This document shows, piece by piece, positions 6,268 to 15,175 of a stretch of 25,432 bases of DNA. The stretch is from positions 1 through 25,432 of the forward strand of contig CAKKOZ010000011.1 of NCBI GenBank assembly GCA_919901335.1. Direction: 5' to 3'. Made by a program: the position numbers and the translations under genes. The stretch is from Nitrospiria bacterium. GTDB lineage: Bacteria > Nitrospirota > Nitrospiria > JACQBZ01. The first letter of the stretch is position 1. Each line of letters opens with the position of its first letter. The notes beneath the pieces are model-generated. The model was not told the origin of the DNA and did not search any database. It saw nothing but the letters and a program-made list of their open reading frames with translations.

Positions 6268-7131
6268 CTATCTCACAATCACCTGCTCCGAAAATCGCAG
6301 ATCAACCTCCTGAACCCCTTCATGGCGCCGTGTAATCTCGCTTTCCACGGACAAAAAACGTTCCCATTTTTCGTCAAACGGCTCCGAACCGAACCGAATC
6401 CAGACTCCATGCCGCTGGACCCGCAGATCATCCCTTCGGCCGACATCCAGATCAAGGCCTTGTCCGGCCGCCGCAGGGGCCGCGCGCAAAATCGCCATGG
6501 CTGAGGAAAAGCGTTTTACCGCCGCCGGATCACGATCCCGCAGGGATGCGGCCTCGATCCCGTGGATCAGGGGAAGGGATGACCACGATCCGGGGATCTC
6601 CCCTCCGTTGGGCCACGCCTCAATGACGGCGCCGGTTTCATCCACGATCGCCTCAACCGGCCGGCCGGCCAGGACCGCCACGGGATACCGCTCAATCACC
6701 TGAACGGACAGCCGGTTCGGATATTCCCGGCGGAGATTCACCTCTTTGATCCAGGGCTCGGCCAGCAACGTTCCCTGGAGAGAAACCAGGTCGAGATCAA
6801 ACAGGGCCTCCCCCGAAGCCGGCCGGAGACGTTCCAGAACGTCGGCTTCATCTAATCGTTCCAATCCCCGTGTGCGGATTTCCTGCAGTTCGAAAAATCT
6901 CGAATGCGTCATCGCCTGCATCACGGTATTCACACTCCACGCGGCCAGCATCAGTGCAACGGCCGGCGTCAGGATATAAAGGAGCCCTTTTGTCGCTCGT
7001 GAGGACGGCGCGGGCCATCGAATTCCTCTGGGAAACCTGAAGATCCGGCGACCGCCGCGGCCGCTCGGCTCACGTCGCCGCGCCGGCGACCGACTCAATT
7101 CACGACGCGAACGGTGATAACGGTAAATCAT
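6268..7131 (-). CDS. ftsQ: Cell division protein FtsQ
   Basis: FtsQ is the bitopic divisome protein that links early and late division proteins in the periplasm (287 residues). It has a very basic cytoplasmic N-terminus (about 1-47, many Arg), one transmembrane segment (about 49-68, GLLYILTPAVALMLAAWSV), a POTRA domain beginning at FFELQEIRTRGLERLDEADVLERL, then the beta domain with WIKEVNLRREYPNRLSVQVIERYPVAVL. The start codon overlaps the ddl stop by 4 bases. The gap to ftsA is 114 bases and contains hairpin repeat copy C. Sequence conservation of FtsQ is low, so position and topology carry much of the call. Confidence 0.92.
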   Translation of the reverse strand: MIYRYHRSRRELSRSPARRREPSGRGGRRIFRFPRGIRWPAPSSRATKGLLYILTPAVALMLAAWSVNTVMQAMTHSRFFELQEIRTRGLERLDEADVLERLRPASGEALFDLDLVSLQGTLLAEPWIKEVNLRREYPNRLSVQVIERYPVAVLAGRPVEAIVDETGAVIEAWPNGGEIPGSWSSLPLIHGIEAASLRDRDPAAVKRFSSAMAILRAAPAAAGQGLDLDVGRRDDLRVQRHGVWIRFGSEPFDEKWERFLSVESEITRRHEGVQEVDLRFSEQVIVR

Positions 7132-8051
7132 GTTTGCATCGCCGATCGAACCATTTGGGCCACCAACAGATCGTACGGGATGCCGGCCGCCGCCGCCGCT
7201 TTCGGCAACAGACTGGTTTCGGTCATCCCCGGAACGGTATTGATCTCCAGAACGAACAGCCTTCCATCGGGGTCAACGCGAAGATCCACGCGCGTGCATC
7301 CCCGGCATCCGATTCCCTGGTGCGTCTTGAGCGCCAGTCCTTGAACCTTCTTCGTCACGTTCTGCGGAAGGCGGGCCGGCACAATGTACTCTGTCATCCC
7401 CTGTGTATATTTCGCTTTATAGTCGTAAAAGGCCCCCTTCGCCACGATTTCGATCAGCGGAAGAGGGGCTCCCTCAAGGATCCCGGCCGTCACCTCACGG
7501 CCCTTGATGTACTCCTCGACCAGAATTTCATCCCCGTAACGGAACGCCTCGGCATAGGCCGACTGAATTGCGTCCGGCGATTCCACGATCGTGACGCCGA
7601 TCGTCGATCCCTGACACGAGGGCTTGACGACCACCGGGCATTTCAATCCAACGGGAAGTCCCCGCGTTCCGGCTGCCGCCGAACGAGGCAACCGCAAAAC
7701 CGAATACGTTGGTGTCGGAATACCGTAAGCCTCCAGGAAGCGTTTCGTCATCACCTTATTCATTCCGATCGCGCTGGCCAGCACGCCCGACCCGGTGTAA
7801 GGGATGCCCAGAATTTCAAGCAATCCCTGAATCGTCCCGTCTTCTCCCCCGCGGCCATGCAGCGCATTCACAACCAGCCCGATCTTCTCCCGGCGGAGCT
7901 GTTCGGCAACCGTTTCATCCGGATCAATCGCCGTCACCGTACAGCCCTGCCGGCGCAGCGAGGCCTCGATCGCACGGCCGCTCTTCAGGGAGATCTCCCG
8001 CTCGGCCGATTTTCCGCCCATCAAGACCGCGATTTTTTTGTCCGTCAACAT
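7128..8051 (-). CDS. ddl: D-alanine--D-alanine ligase
   Basis: This ATP-grasp enzyme joins two D-alanines to give the terminal dipeptide of the peptidoglycan stem (307 residues, DdlB-like length). Signatures are MGGKSAEREISLKSG, which binds the first D-Ala, HGRGGEDGTIQGLLEILGIPYTG, the ATP-binding VKPSCQGSTIGV, and the metal-site LEINTVPGMTETSLLPKAA. It starts 3 bases after the murB stop and overlaps ftsQ by 4 bases. The murB-ddl-ftsQ order is the standard dcw arrangement. The product feeds MurF. Confidence 0.97.
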   Translation of the reverse strand: MLTDKKIAVLMGGKSAEREISLKSGRAIEASLRRQGCTVTAIDPDETVAEQLRREKIGLVVNALHGRGGEDGTIQGLLEILGIPYTGSGVLASAIGMNKVMTKRFLEAYGIPTPTYSVLRLPRSAAAGTRGLPVGLKCPVVVKPSCQGSTIGVTIVESPDAIQSAYAEAFRYGDEILVEEYIKGREVTAGILEGAPLPLIEIVAKGAFYDYKAKYTQGMTEYIVPARLPQNVTKKVQGLALKTHQGIGCRGCTRVDLRVDPDGRLFVLEINTVPGMTETSLLPKAAAAAGIPYDLLVAQMVRSAMQT

Positions 8052-8054
8052 CCT

Positions 8055-8966
8055 TTAACGATCCTGCCCCACGATCCGGAGTTCCAGCTCCAGCGTGATC
8101 CCCGTTTCCTCTTCCACGCGCTTTCCGATCAGCCGGATTAATTGTAGTACCTCTTTGGCCGTGGCGTGGCCGCGGTTGATGATGAAGTTCGCATGCCGCT
8201 CCGAGACCTGGGCATCGCCGATGCGGCGGCCCTTCAGACCGACCGCCTCGACCAACCGGGCGGCAAAGGTCCCAGTGGGGTTCTTGAAGACCGACCCGGC
8301 ATTGGGCCACGTGAGCGGCTGGGTCGCCTTCCTCCGATCGGTAAAGCCCTCCATCCGCCGCTGGATTTCGGCCTTGCCGGCCTTGCGGAGTTTCATTCGT
8401 GCGCTGACGATCACGCCCCTCGGAAAACGAGACCAGCGATAGCCGAAGGCCATCTCCCCCCGGGACAGCATCCGGATCGTCCCGTCCGATTCGATAATTC
8501 GAACGCCGGTCAGCCGGTCCGACATCTCGCCCTCGCGCGTCCCGGCATTCATCACCACGGCCCCACCCACCGTCCCCGGAATCCCCAGGGCGAATTCCAG
8601 ACCGCTCAACCCCCGTGCCAAGGCGTGTCGGGACAGACGGGACAAAGGCACGCCTCCCTCCACCTCGATCTCGGTCTCGTTCGGATCCGTGATCCGCTGG
8701 AACCGGGAAAGCTTCACCACAATGCCGCGGATCCCGCCGTCCCGCACCAGAAGGTTGCTCCCGCCCATCACGAAGATCGGCGCGTCCAGTGGATGGGCCC
8801 GGCGGACCAAATGGGCCAGGGCCTCACGATCTTTGGGAATCACCAGGACATCCGCCGGCCCGCCGATCTTGAGCGTTGTATGGCGGCTCAACGGCTCACG
8901 CCAGCGAATCTCGCCCTCGATGCCCCGGACGGCCTCTCGAAGAATTTTTTCGTCCGACTCTTTCAT
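8055..8966 (-). CDS. murB: UDP-N-acetylenolpyruvoylglucosamine reductase
   Basis: MurB is an FAD- and NADPH-dependent enzyme that reduces the enolpyruvyl group to give UDP-MurNAc. The FAD-binding domain shows HTTLKIGGPADVLVIP, MGGSNLLVRDGGIRG and GLEFALGIPGTVGGAVVMNAG. The C-terminal domain has NAGSVFKNP and ends in TLELELRIVG. At 303 residues it resembles the shorter type II MurB enzymes. It begins 11 bases after the murC stop and ends 3 bases before ddl. MurB placed between murC and ddl is typical of many non-enteric bacteria. Confidence 0.97.
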   Translation of the reverse strand: MKESDEKILREAVRGIEGEIRWREPLSRHTTLKIGGPADVLVIPKDREALAHLVRRAHPLDAPIFVMGGSNLLVRDGGIRGIVVKLSRFQRITDPNETEIEVEGGVPLSRLSRHALARGLSGLEFALGIPGTVGGAVVMNAGTREGEMSDRLTGVRIIESDGTIRMLSRGEMAFGYRWSRFPRGVIVSARMKLRKAGKAEIQRRMEGFTDRRKATQPLTWPNAGSVFKNPTGTFAARLVEAVGLKGRRIGDAQVSERHANFIINRGHATAKEVLQLIRLIGKRVEEETGITLELELRIVGQDR

Positions 8967-8977
8967 CCCATCCGTCC

Positions 8978-10342
8978 TTATAACCGCTCCAGCACGGCCC
9001 TTCCGACTTTCCAGACATCCCCGGCCCCGAGCGTGAGGATGATGTCCCCGGACCGGACGATCGAAAGAAGAAGCTCGACGATCGCATCCGGCCCCGGCAG
9101 AAAATGGACGTCCTTGTGTCCGTGCTGCTTCACCTGCTCATACAGCCGAAGACCCGAGATCCCCTCGATCGGCGGTTCGCCGGCGGCATAAATATCGGTA
9201 AGGATTAGACTGTCGGCCTGGTAGAAGGCCGTGGCGAATTCCTTGAGCAGATCGCGCGTGCGCGAGTAGCGGTGCGGCTGAAACACCGTCAGCAGCCGCC
9301 GGTCCCAGCCGGAACGGGCCGCCGCCAGCGTCGCCTTGATCTCGGTCGGATGATGGCCGTAGTCATCCACGATCATCACCCCGCGCTTCTCGCCGACGAG
9401 ATGGAACCGCCGCTCCACGCCGGCGAATTCGGCCAGGGCTTTCCGGATCGCCGGAAGTTCCACCTCCAGTTCCAGTCCGACCGCAATCGCCGCCAGTGCA
9501 TTGTAAACGTTGTGCAGACCGGGAAGCGCAAGGCGAAAACGGCCCAGGCTCTTTTGGCGAAACTGGACCGTGAACTCCGATTCCCACCCCTGGAACTTCA
9601 CCTCGCTTCCGACGAGATCGGCCTGCGTCGTCATGCCGTAGGTCAGGGTCCGGACCTGCAGCTGCGGAATGATTTCCTGGACCGGCTCCTGATCCAGGCA
9701 GACCACCGCCAACCCGTAAAAAGGCACCTTGTTCAAGAAGTCCAGGAAGGCCTGCTGGATTCGGGTCATGTCATGATAAAAATCGAGATGCTCCCGATCG
9801 ATCGTCGTGACAACCGCGAGGGTCGGGGAAAGTTTGAGGAAGGATCCATCGCTCTCGTCCGCCTCGGCCACCAACAATTCGCCCTGGCCCAGCTTGGCAT
9901 GGCTTCCAAATTGGTTGAGCTTGCCGCCGATCACGACCGTCGGGTCGAGACCGCCTTCCGCGAGAACGGACGCCACCAGCGAGGTTGTCGTCGTCTTGCC
10001 GTGCGCGCCGGCGATCGCGACGCCGTATTTAAGCCGCATCAGTTCGGCCAGCATCGCGGCCCGCGGAATCACCGGGATCAATCGCTCACGGGCCGCCAAC
10101 ACCTCCGGATTCTGCTTCGAGACTGCGGAGGAGACGACCACGACCTGGGCCGGACCAATGTTGGACGGATCATGACCGATGGAAATCTTCCCGCCGAGCC
10201 CCTCCAGGCGCTGGACCGCCTCGGAATAGGAGAGATCCGATCCCGTCACACGATATCCCATGTTGAGCAGTACCTCGGCGATGCCGCTCATCCCGGACCC
10301 CCCGATGCCTACAAAATGGATCTGTTGAATTTTACGGAACAT
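8978..10342 (-). CDS. murC: UDP-N-acetylmuramate--L-alanine ligase
   Basis: MurC is the first Mur ligase and adds L-Ala to UDP-MurNAc with ATP (454 residues). The N-terminal Rossmann motif IHFVGIGGSGMSGIAEVL, the P-loop GAHGKTT (112-118), EADESDGSFLKL and DDYGHHPTEI are all diagnostic of MurC. The ATG at 10342 fits family N-termini, yet there is no Shine-Dalgarno: the transcribed strand reads CCCCCACATATAAATG, so hairpin repeat copy D directly abuts the start codon. A 116-base gap separates it from murG, one of the larger spacers in this tightly packed operon. Confidence 0.97.
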   Translation of the reverse strand: MFRKIQQIHFVGIGGSGMSGIAEVLLNMGYRVTGSDLSYSEAVQRLEGLGGKISIGHDPSNIGPAQVVVVSSAVSKQNPEVLAARERLIPVIPRAAMLAELMRLKYGVAIAGAHGKTTTTSLVASVLAEGGLDPTVVIGGKLNQFGSHAKLGQGELLVAEADESDGSFLKLSPTLAVVTTIDREHLDFYHDMTRIQQAFLDFLNKVPFYGLAVVCLDQEPVQEIIPQLQVRTLTYGMTTQADLVGSEVKFQGWESEFTVQFRQKSLGRFRLALPGLHNVYNALAAIAVGLELEVELPAIRKALAEFAGVERRFHLVGEKRGVMIVDDYGHHPTEIKATLAAARSGWDRRLLTVFQPHRYSRTRDLLKEFATAFYQADSLILTDIYAAGEPPIEGISGLRLYEQVKQHGHKDVHFLPGPDAIVELLLSIVRSGDIILTLGAGDVWKVGRAVLERL

Positions 10343-10430
10343 TTATATGTGGGGGCCCGTGCGGATGAACAAAAACAAATGTCCTCCGATGCCCCCACTC
10401 CCCGCGCTCGCACCGGCGAAGCCGGATGCT
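10343..10430 (-). repeat. Intergenic hairpin repeat, copy D (abuts murC start)
   Basis: On the plus strand, the arms GTGGGGGC (10349-10356) and GCCCCCAC (10391-10398) enclose a 34-base loop that shares blocks with copy C (TCCTC, CAAA, TGCGG on the plus strand). A second hairpin CCGGC-GAA-GCCGG lies at 10413-10425, extended by GCA/TGC flanks with one bulged base. The shared piece CCGG-N-GCCGGATGC also appears in copy A. The element lies between the murG stop and the murC ATG. Confidence 0.82.
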
Positions 10431-10458
10431 CGCTTACTTTTGTCACCGTCCATGTTGG

Positions 10459-11544
10459 TCATGCACCGATCAGTTGTAGACAGTCCTTCACGATCTTCTC
10501 GGCCGCGTCCGGGCGGCCCAGCCGTCGGCTTTGCTCGGCCATCCGTTTAAGACGGGCCGGTTCGGCCAGCAGCGACGCAATCGCCTTCGCCAGCCGGTCG
10601 CCCGTCAGATCCTGCTCCAGAATCAATTCGGCCGCCCCGGCCTCGGCCAGCGCCCGTGCGTTTTTTTCCTGGTGCCCGTGGGTCGCGAATGGGAATGGGA
10701 TCAGAATGGCCGGACGGCCGCAGGCGGTCAACTCGGCCACTGTCGTTGCGCCGGAACGGCAGACGACCAGGTCCGCGGCGCGGTACGCCTCCGAAACCGG
10801 CGACAGGAACGGCGCGACCGTCGCATCGAACCCTTGATCGGAGTAGATCTCCTGTAACCCCACGGCATCCTTCTCACCCGACTGATGGATGATCCGAACG
10901 TTTGCCTTCCATGCGTCCAGCCCGGTCAAGGCCTCGGCCATGGCGCGATTGATCACCCGGGAACCCTGACTGCCGCCCATGACCAGAAGCGTTTTCTGTT
11001 GCGTCCCGCCGGAGGGTCGCTCACCGGCCGAAAGGATATCGCGCCTCACCGGATTTCCAAAAACGCGGACCGACCCGGCCCGGCGATTAAACCACGACCG
11101 CGTCTCCTCAAATGACAGATAGATCCGATCCACCCAGGGCCCAAGAAAACGGTTCGTGAGACCGGGTACCGCATTGGGTTCCACCAGAACACGGGGCAGA
11201 CGCATCAGGCCGGCCATTATCATCACCGGCGCGGAGGCGTATCCGCCGACGCCGATCACCAGATCGGGGCGGGCTTCCCTCAAAATTTTCCAGGATCGCC
11301 GGAGGCCGGACGGAAGCTGCAGCAACGTTTTCATCTTCCGCAATCCTCCCTGACCGACCCAACCGCCGATCGGAATCAAACGGAGATCGAAACCCTCCTT
11401 CGGGATGATTTTGCTTTCCAGCCCACGGGCCGTTCCCACAAACAGAACCGTGGCGCCGGCCCGCTGTCGTTCAAACTCACGCGCGAGTGCAACGCCCGGG
11501 AAAAGGTGGCCGCCCGTCCCGCCCCCTGCAATTACCACGCGCAT
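10459..11544 (-). CDS. murG: Lipid II synthase, UDP-GlcNAc transferase MurG
   Basis: This GT28-family peripheral membrane glycosyltransferase adds GlcNAc to lipid I on the cytoplasmic face (361 residues). Motifs are the G-loop GGGTGGHLFPGVALA (7-21), a second glycine-rich loop VMGGSQGSRVINRAM, EPNAVPGLTNRFLG, and the donor-binding CRSGATTVAELTACGRPAILIPFPFATHGHQEKNA. ATG 11544 is chosen because MRVVIAGGGTGGH matches family N-termini; the frame is open upstream but lies within the end of ftsW. It overlaps ftsW by 13 bases, with GAGG and GGAGG sequences just before the start. Confidence 0.96.
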   Translation of the reverse strand: MRVVIAGGGTGGHLFPGVALAREFERQRAGATVLFVGTARGLESKIIPKEGFDLRLIPIGGWVGQGGLRKMKTLLQLPSGLRRSWKILREARPDLVIGVGGYASAPVMIMAGLMRLPRVLVEPNAVPGLTNRFLGPWVDRIYLSFEETRSWFNRRAGSVRVFGNPVRRDILSAGERPSGGTQQKTLLVMGGSQGSRVINRAMAEALTGLDAWKANVRIIHQSGEKDAVGLQEIYSDQGFDATVAPFLSPVSEAYRAADLVVCRSGATTVAELTACGRPAILIPFPFATHGHQEKNARALAEAGAAELILEQDLTGDRLAKAIASLLAEPARLKRMAEQSRRLGRPDAAEKIVKDCLQLIGA

Positions 11545-12722
11545 CCCTCCGACCTCGTTTTTCGCTGTTTGTTTGTCGGCCGGATCATGGGCCCGGACCG
11601 GCCTGCCTCGTGAGACAAACTCCATCGCCCGGCCGAGGCCGCCCTTGAAATATTCAAGAGAATGCCGATTGCGATTAAATTCGCCAGGAGCGACGATCCC
11701 CCGTAACTTAAGAAAGGCAGCGTCAGACCCTTGGTCGGCAGCAGACCCGTTACCACGGCCATGTTGATCAGGGCCTGGACAATGACCATCATCGTCAATC
11801 CAAACGCCAGATGGCGGCCGAACGGATCCGGGGCCCTCAGGCTGATCGCCACCCCCCGCCAGGCCAGCACGGCGAACAGGATCAAAACAGTTAGGGTCCC
11901 CAGTAGGCCCAATTCCTCGCCGATCACGGCAAAAATAAAATCGGTGTGCGGGTACGGAAGGAAGAACAGCTTTTGCCGCCCCTCCCCCAGCCCCATCCCG
12001 ACCGGCCCCCCGCCGCCCAGCGCCAGAAAGGACTGGATCATCTGGAAACCCGTATCGGTCGGGTCGCGCCAGGGGTCCAGAAAGGCCATCATCCGCTGAC
12101 GACGGTAACCGATTTTCATGATCATGGCGTACAGCACCGGCAACGCGAGCAGCCCCATCACCCAGAGATGCCGTCCGCGGGCGCCGCCGATAAACAACAT
12201 CAGGCCGGCCACCATGCCCATGACCGCGGCCGTCCCCAGATCCGACTCCCCCATGATCAAGGCCAGCAGCGCGCCGATCACGATCATCGGCGGTAGAAAA
12301 TCCCGGAAAAAATCATCCAGCCGGTTCTGTTTTTTCACCAGGTACCGCGCCATGTAAATCACGGCGGCGAGACGGGCCAGCTCCGACGGCTGCAACGTGA
12401 AGGATCCCAGACGCAGCCAGCGGCGGGAGCCGTTCACCTCAACGCCGATACCCGGAATCAGAACCAGCACCAGCAGGACGACCGCCCCCAGGACCAGCGG
12501 CAAGGCCGCCCCTTGCCAGATGGCATAGGGAACACGCGACATCATCACCATGGCGGTCAGCCCGATCAGGGCCCAAAGAATCTGACGCTGGATGAAAAAG
12601 AGCGAGTTGCCGTACTGGCGGCCGGCCAGTACGGCGCTGGCGCTGTAGATCATCACCACGCCGATCACCAGCAAGATCAGGGTAACGAGGATCAATGTCT
12701 TGTCGCTCTGCACGCGCCCCAT
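11532..12722 (-). CDS. ftsW: Septal peptidoglycan glycosyltransferase FtsW
   Basis: This SEDS-family polytopic membrane protein polymerises lipid II at the septum together with FtsI (396 residues, about ten transmembrane helices). Recognisable motifs are VNGSRRWLRLGSFTLQPSE, the GESDLGTA loop, LFFLPYPHTDFIFAVIGEELG and the C-terminal LPFLSYGGSSLLANLIAIGILLNISR. The basic C-terminal tail is cytoplasmic and overlaps the start of murG. One base separates it from the murD stop (TAAGATG), indicating translational coupling. FtsW rather than RodA is indicated by position next to murG and by partnering with the operon's own ftsI. Confidence 0.95.
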   Translation of the reverse strand: MGRVQSDKTLILVTLILLVIGVVMIYSASAVLAGRQYGNSLFFIQRQILWALIGLTAMVMMSRVPYAIWQGAALPLVLGAVVLLVLVLIPGIGVEVNGSRRWLRLGSFTLQPSELARLAAVIYMARYLVKKQNRLDDFFRDFLPPMIVIGALLALIMGESDLGTAAVMGMVAGLMLFIGGARGRHLWVMGLLALPVLYAMIMKIGYRRQRMMAFLDPWRDPTDTGFQMIQSFLALGGGGPVGMGLGEGRQKLFFLPYPHTDFIFAVIGEELGLLGTLTVLILFAVLAWRGVAISLRAPDPFGRHLAFGLTMMVIVQALINMAVVTGLLPTKGLTLPFLSYGGSSLLANLIAIGILLNISRAASAGRWSLSHEAGRSGPMIRPTNKQRKTRSEGCAW

Positions 12723-12723
12723 C

Positions 12724-14088
12724 TTATAGTCCGTTGACGATTTCCTTAAACCGGTTGCCGCGGTCCTCGAAATCCCGGAACATATCGAAACTGGCGCAGG
12801 CCGGCGCCAGGAGCACGATGTCTCCGGCCGCCGCCGTTTGGGCCGCGACCCGCACGGCCTCCTCCAGACTCCCGGCCTCGATCAGGGGCGCCGCGCCGTT
12901 CCAGGCCGCCCGAAGCGTCGGGCGCGCCTCGCCGATCAAGACGGCCGTCTTCACCCGGTGACTCACGAGATCCCGAAGGAGATTAAACTCCGCCCCTTTA
13001 TTTCGGCCGCCCGCGATCAGCACGATCGGCTCCGAAAATGATTCCAGGGCCTTCGCCAACGCGACAACGGTCGTCGCCTTTGAATCGTTCACATACAACA
13101 CCCCATTCCGCTTTCGGACCGGCTCCAGACGGTGTGCAAGGCCCTTAAACCCCCGAACGGCTTCTCGGATTTGATCGGCCGGGCAGCCGCAAAGCAGTCC
13201 CGCGGCCGAAGCGGCCAGTACATTTTCAAGGTTGTGCGACCCCGGCAGCGGGATCTCTTCCCGGCGGATGATCTCAACCCGCGCGGCGCGGGCGGTTACA
13301 CCGTCCGCGACCACGGCGTCCGCCGCAAGATAGACGCCCGCCTCCGGTCTCGGCGTTCGACTGAAAAAGATTCGGCGCGCACGGACCGATCCGGTATGCC
13401 GGAGGACAACCGGATCATCGGCGTTGATCACGGCCGCATCCTCCGCCGTCTGGTTTTCAAAAAGCCTCATTTTCGCCGCCCGATAATCGTCCATGCTCCG
13501 ATACCGATCCAGATGGTTGGGCGTTACGTTTAACAGGACCGCCACTCGGGGGCGAAAGGTCTGGATCGTCTCCAGCTGGAAACTGCTCACCTCCGCGACG
13601 ATCCAGTCCCATTCGACCGGCTCCAACACGGCCTCGCACAGCGGCCGGCCCAGATTCCCGCCGACAAAGACGCGGCGACCGGCCTGTTTCAAGATCCCGC
13701 CGATCAGCGCCGTGGTGGTGCTCTTCCCGTTTGTCCCCGTGATCGCGACCACCGGCGACGTCATAAAACGAAATGCCAGCTCCAACTCGCCGATCACCGG
13801 CACGCCCCGAGCCTTCACCGCTTGAACCGCCTCCACACTCTCCACCGCAATGCCCGGGCTCATGACGATCATCTCCGTGTCCTGAAATGCTTCCGTGGGA
13901 TGGCCTCCCACGCAATACCGGACCGGGCCGTCTTTCAAAGCCGCCATCGGCACGGCCAGCTCGGCCGATGGCCGACGGTCCGTCACGGTCACCGCCGCCC
14001 CCTGCCGGACCAGCAAGCGGGCCGCGGCAAGGCCGCTCCGTCCCAAACCGACCACCGTCACCCTCGTACCCTGGATCCCCGGCGGCAT
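12724..14088 (-). CDS. murD: UDP-N-acetylmuramoylalanine--D-glutamate ligase
   Basis: MurD is the second Mur ligase and adds D-Glu (454 residues). The N-terminal domain has VTVVGLGRSGLAAARLL (10-26), typical of MurD. The ATP-binding P-loop is GTNGKSTT (118-125), followed by NVTPNHLDRYRSMDDYRAAK, AHRLEPV, the DSKATTV motif and a late AGGRNKGAEF. It begins 3 bases after the mraY stop and ends 1 base before ftsW. Confidence 0.97.
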   Translation of the reverse strand: MPPGIQGTRVTVVGLGRSGLAAARLLVRQGAAVTVTDRRPSAELAVPMAALKDGPVRYCVGGHPTEAFQDTEMIVMSPGIAVESVEAVQAVKARGVPVIGELELAFRFMTSPVVAITGTNGKSTTTALIGGILKQAGRRVFVGGNLGRPLCEAVLEPVEWDWIVAEVSSFQLETIQTFRPRVAVLLNVTPNHLDRYRSMDDYRAAKMRLFENQTAEDAAVINADDPVVLRHTGSVRARRIFFSRTPRPEAGVYLAADAVVADGVTARAARVEIIRREEIPLPGSHNLENVLAASAAGLLCGCPADQIREAVRGFKGLAHRLEPVRKRNGVLYVNDSKATTVVALAKALESFSEPIVLIAGGRNKGAEFNLLRDLVSHRVKTAVLIGEARPTLRAAWNGAAPLIEAGSLEEAVRVAAQTAAAGDIVLLAPACASFDMFRDFEDRGNRFKEIVNGL

Positions 14089-14091
14089 CCG

Positions 14092-15168
14092 TCACCTTAA
14101 CTTCAAGGTGCTCAGACTCAGCAGCGCCATCACGATCGCGATGATCCAGAACCGGATCACCACCTTGGGCTCCGGCCATCCCTTGAGTTCAAAGTGATGA
14201 TGCAACGGGGCCATCAAAAAGATCCGCTTGGCCCGCATCTTAAACGAGGCCACCTGCAGGATCACCGACAGCGCCTCGATCACAAACAGCCCTCCGACCA
14301 GGAGAAGAAGAAACTCGTGCTTCGTAATAACCGCAACGGTTCCCAGCATCCCGCCGAGCGGCAGGGAGCCCACGTCCCCCATAAACACCGAGGCCGGATA
14401 ACTGTTGAACCAGAGAAAACCCAGGCCCGCGCCGAACAGCGCGCCGCAGAGCACGGCCAGCTCGCCGGCCCCGTCAATATAGGGAATCAGCAGGTAGTCG
14501 GCAAAGACGCGGTGGCCGGTCACATAGGTCACAATGGTATAGGCCCCCGCTGCGACGGCGACCGGCCCGGTGGCCAGGCCGTCCAGGCCGTCCGTCAGGT
14601 TCACGGCGTTTGAAGCCCCCACGATCACAAGCACGGCGAACGGGAGATAGAGCCACCCAATATCCGGATGAAAATTTTTGAAAAACGGCACGCTCAGCTG
14701 GGTTGAATAATGCAGCGCGCCGTACAGCACGCCCACGATCACCGCGGCCACGGCCGTCTGGCTTAGCAACTTATACCTCGGCCGCAGTCCGGCTGAATGT
14801 TTTTTCACAAACTTGAGATAATCGTCCGTGAAACCGATCCATCCGAAGCCGACCAGCGAGAAGAGCACCAGCCAGACGTAGGGACTCCGGAGGTCCGCCC
14901 AGAGCAGCGCGGCCCCCAGCACGGCCACCAGGATGACCAGGCCGCCCATGGTCGGCGTCCCGGCCTTCGAAAGATGCGACGGCGGGCCGTCTTGCCGGAT
15001 CTGCTGGCCGATCTGGGATTGCCGCAGCCGCCGGATCACCCAGGGACCGATCACAAAACAGATCAGGAACGCAGTCAACACCGCATAACTGGTCCGGAAC
15101 GTAATATACCGGAAGACATTAAAGGCCGGATGATCCTCATGGAATGAATACAGGAGATGATACAACAT
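14092..15168 (-). CDS. mraY: Phospho-N-acetylmuramoyl-pentapeptide transferase
   Basis: MraY transfers phospho-MurNAc-pentapeptide to undecaprenyl phosphate, forming lipid I in the inner membrane (358 residues, about ten helices). Catalytic and substrate motifs are GTPTMGG (70-76), the aspartate pair in GFTDDYLKFVKK (D115, D116), NAVNLTDGLDGLA (188-199) and the histidine motif APLHHHFELKGWPE near residue 325. The final residues form a last transmembrane helix. It lies 7 bases after the murF stop. Confidence 0.98.
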   Translation of the reverse strand: MLYHLLYSFHEDHPAFNVFRYITFRTSYAVLTAFLICFVIGPWVIRRLRQSQIGQQIRQDGPPSHLSKAGTPTMGGLVILVAVLGAALLWADLRSPYVWLVLFSLVGFGWIGFTDDYLKFVKKHSAGLRPRYKLLSQTAVAAVIVGVLYGALHYSTQLSVPFFKNFHPDIGWLYLPFAVLVIVGASNAVNLTDGLDGLATGPVAVAAGAYTIVTYVTGHRVFADYLLIPYIDGAGELAVLCGALFGAGLGFLWFNSYPASVFMGDVGSLPLGGMLGTVAVITKHEFLLLLVGGLFVIEALSVILQVASFKMRAKRIFLMAPLHHHFELKGWPEPKVVIRFWIIAIVMALLSLSTLKLR

Positions 15169-15175
15169 AATCCCC

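Noticed and set aside
7134..8141. Plus-strand reading frame of 335 codons opposite ddl
   Set aside because: It is antisense to a complete ddl with all ATP-grasp motifs; its own composition is not protein-like.
1797..10430. CRISPR-like array made by the GTGGGGGC repeats
   Set aside because: The copies are kilobases apart in separate gene gaps, with no regular spacers and no cas genes.
9272..10837. Plus-strand reading frame of 521 codons across murC, the repeat and murG
   Set aside because: It spans two conserved genes in antisense and the hairpin repeat, with no plausible domain or ribosome-binding site.
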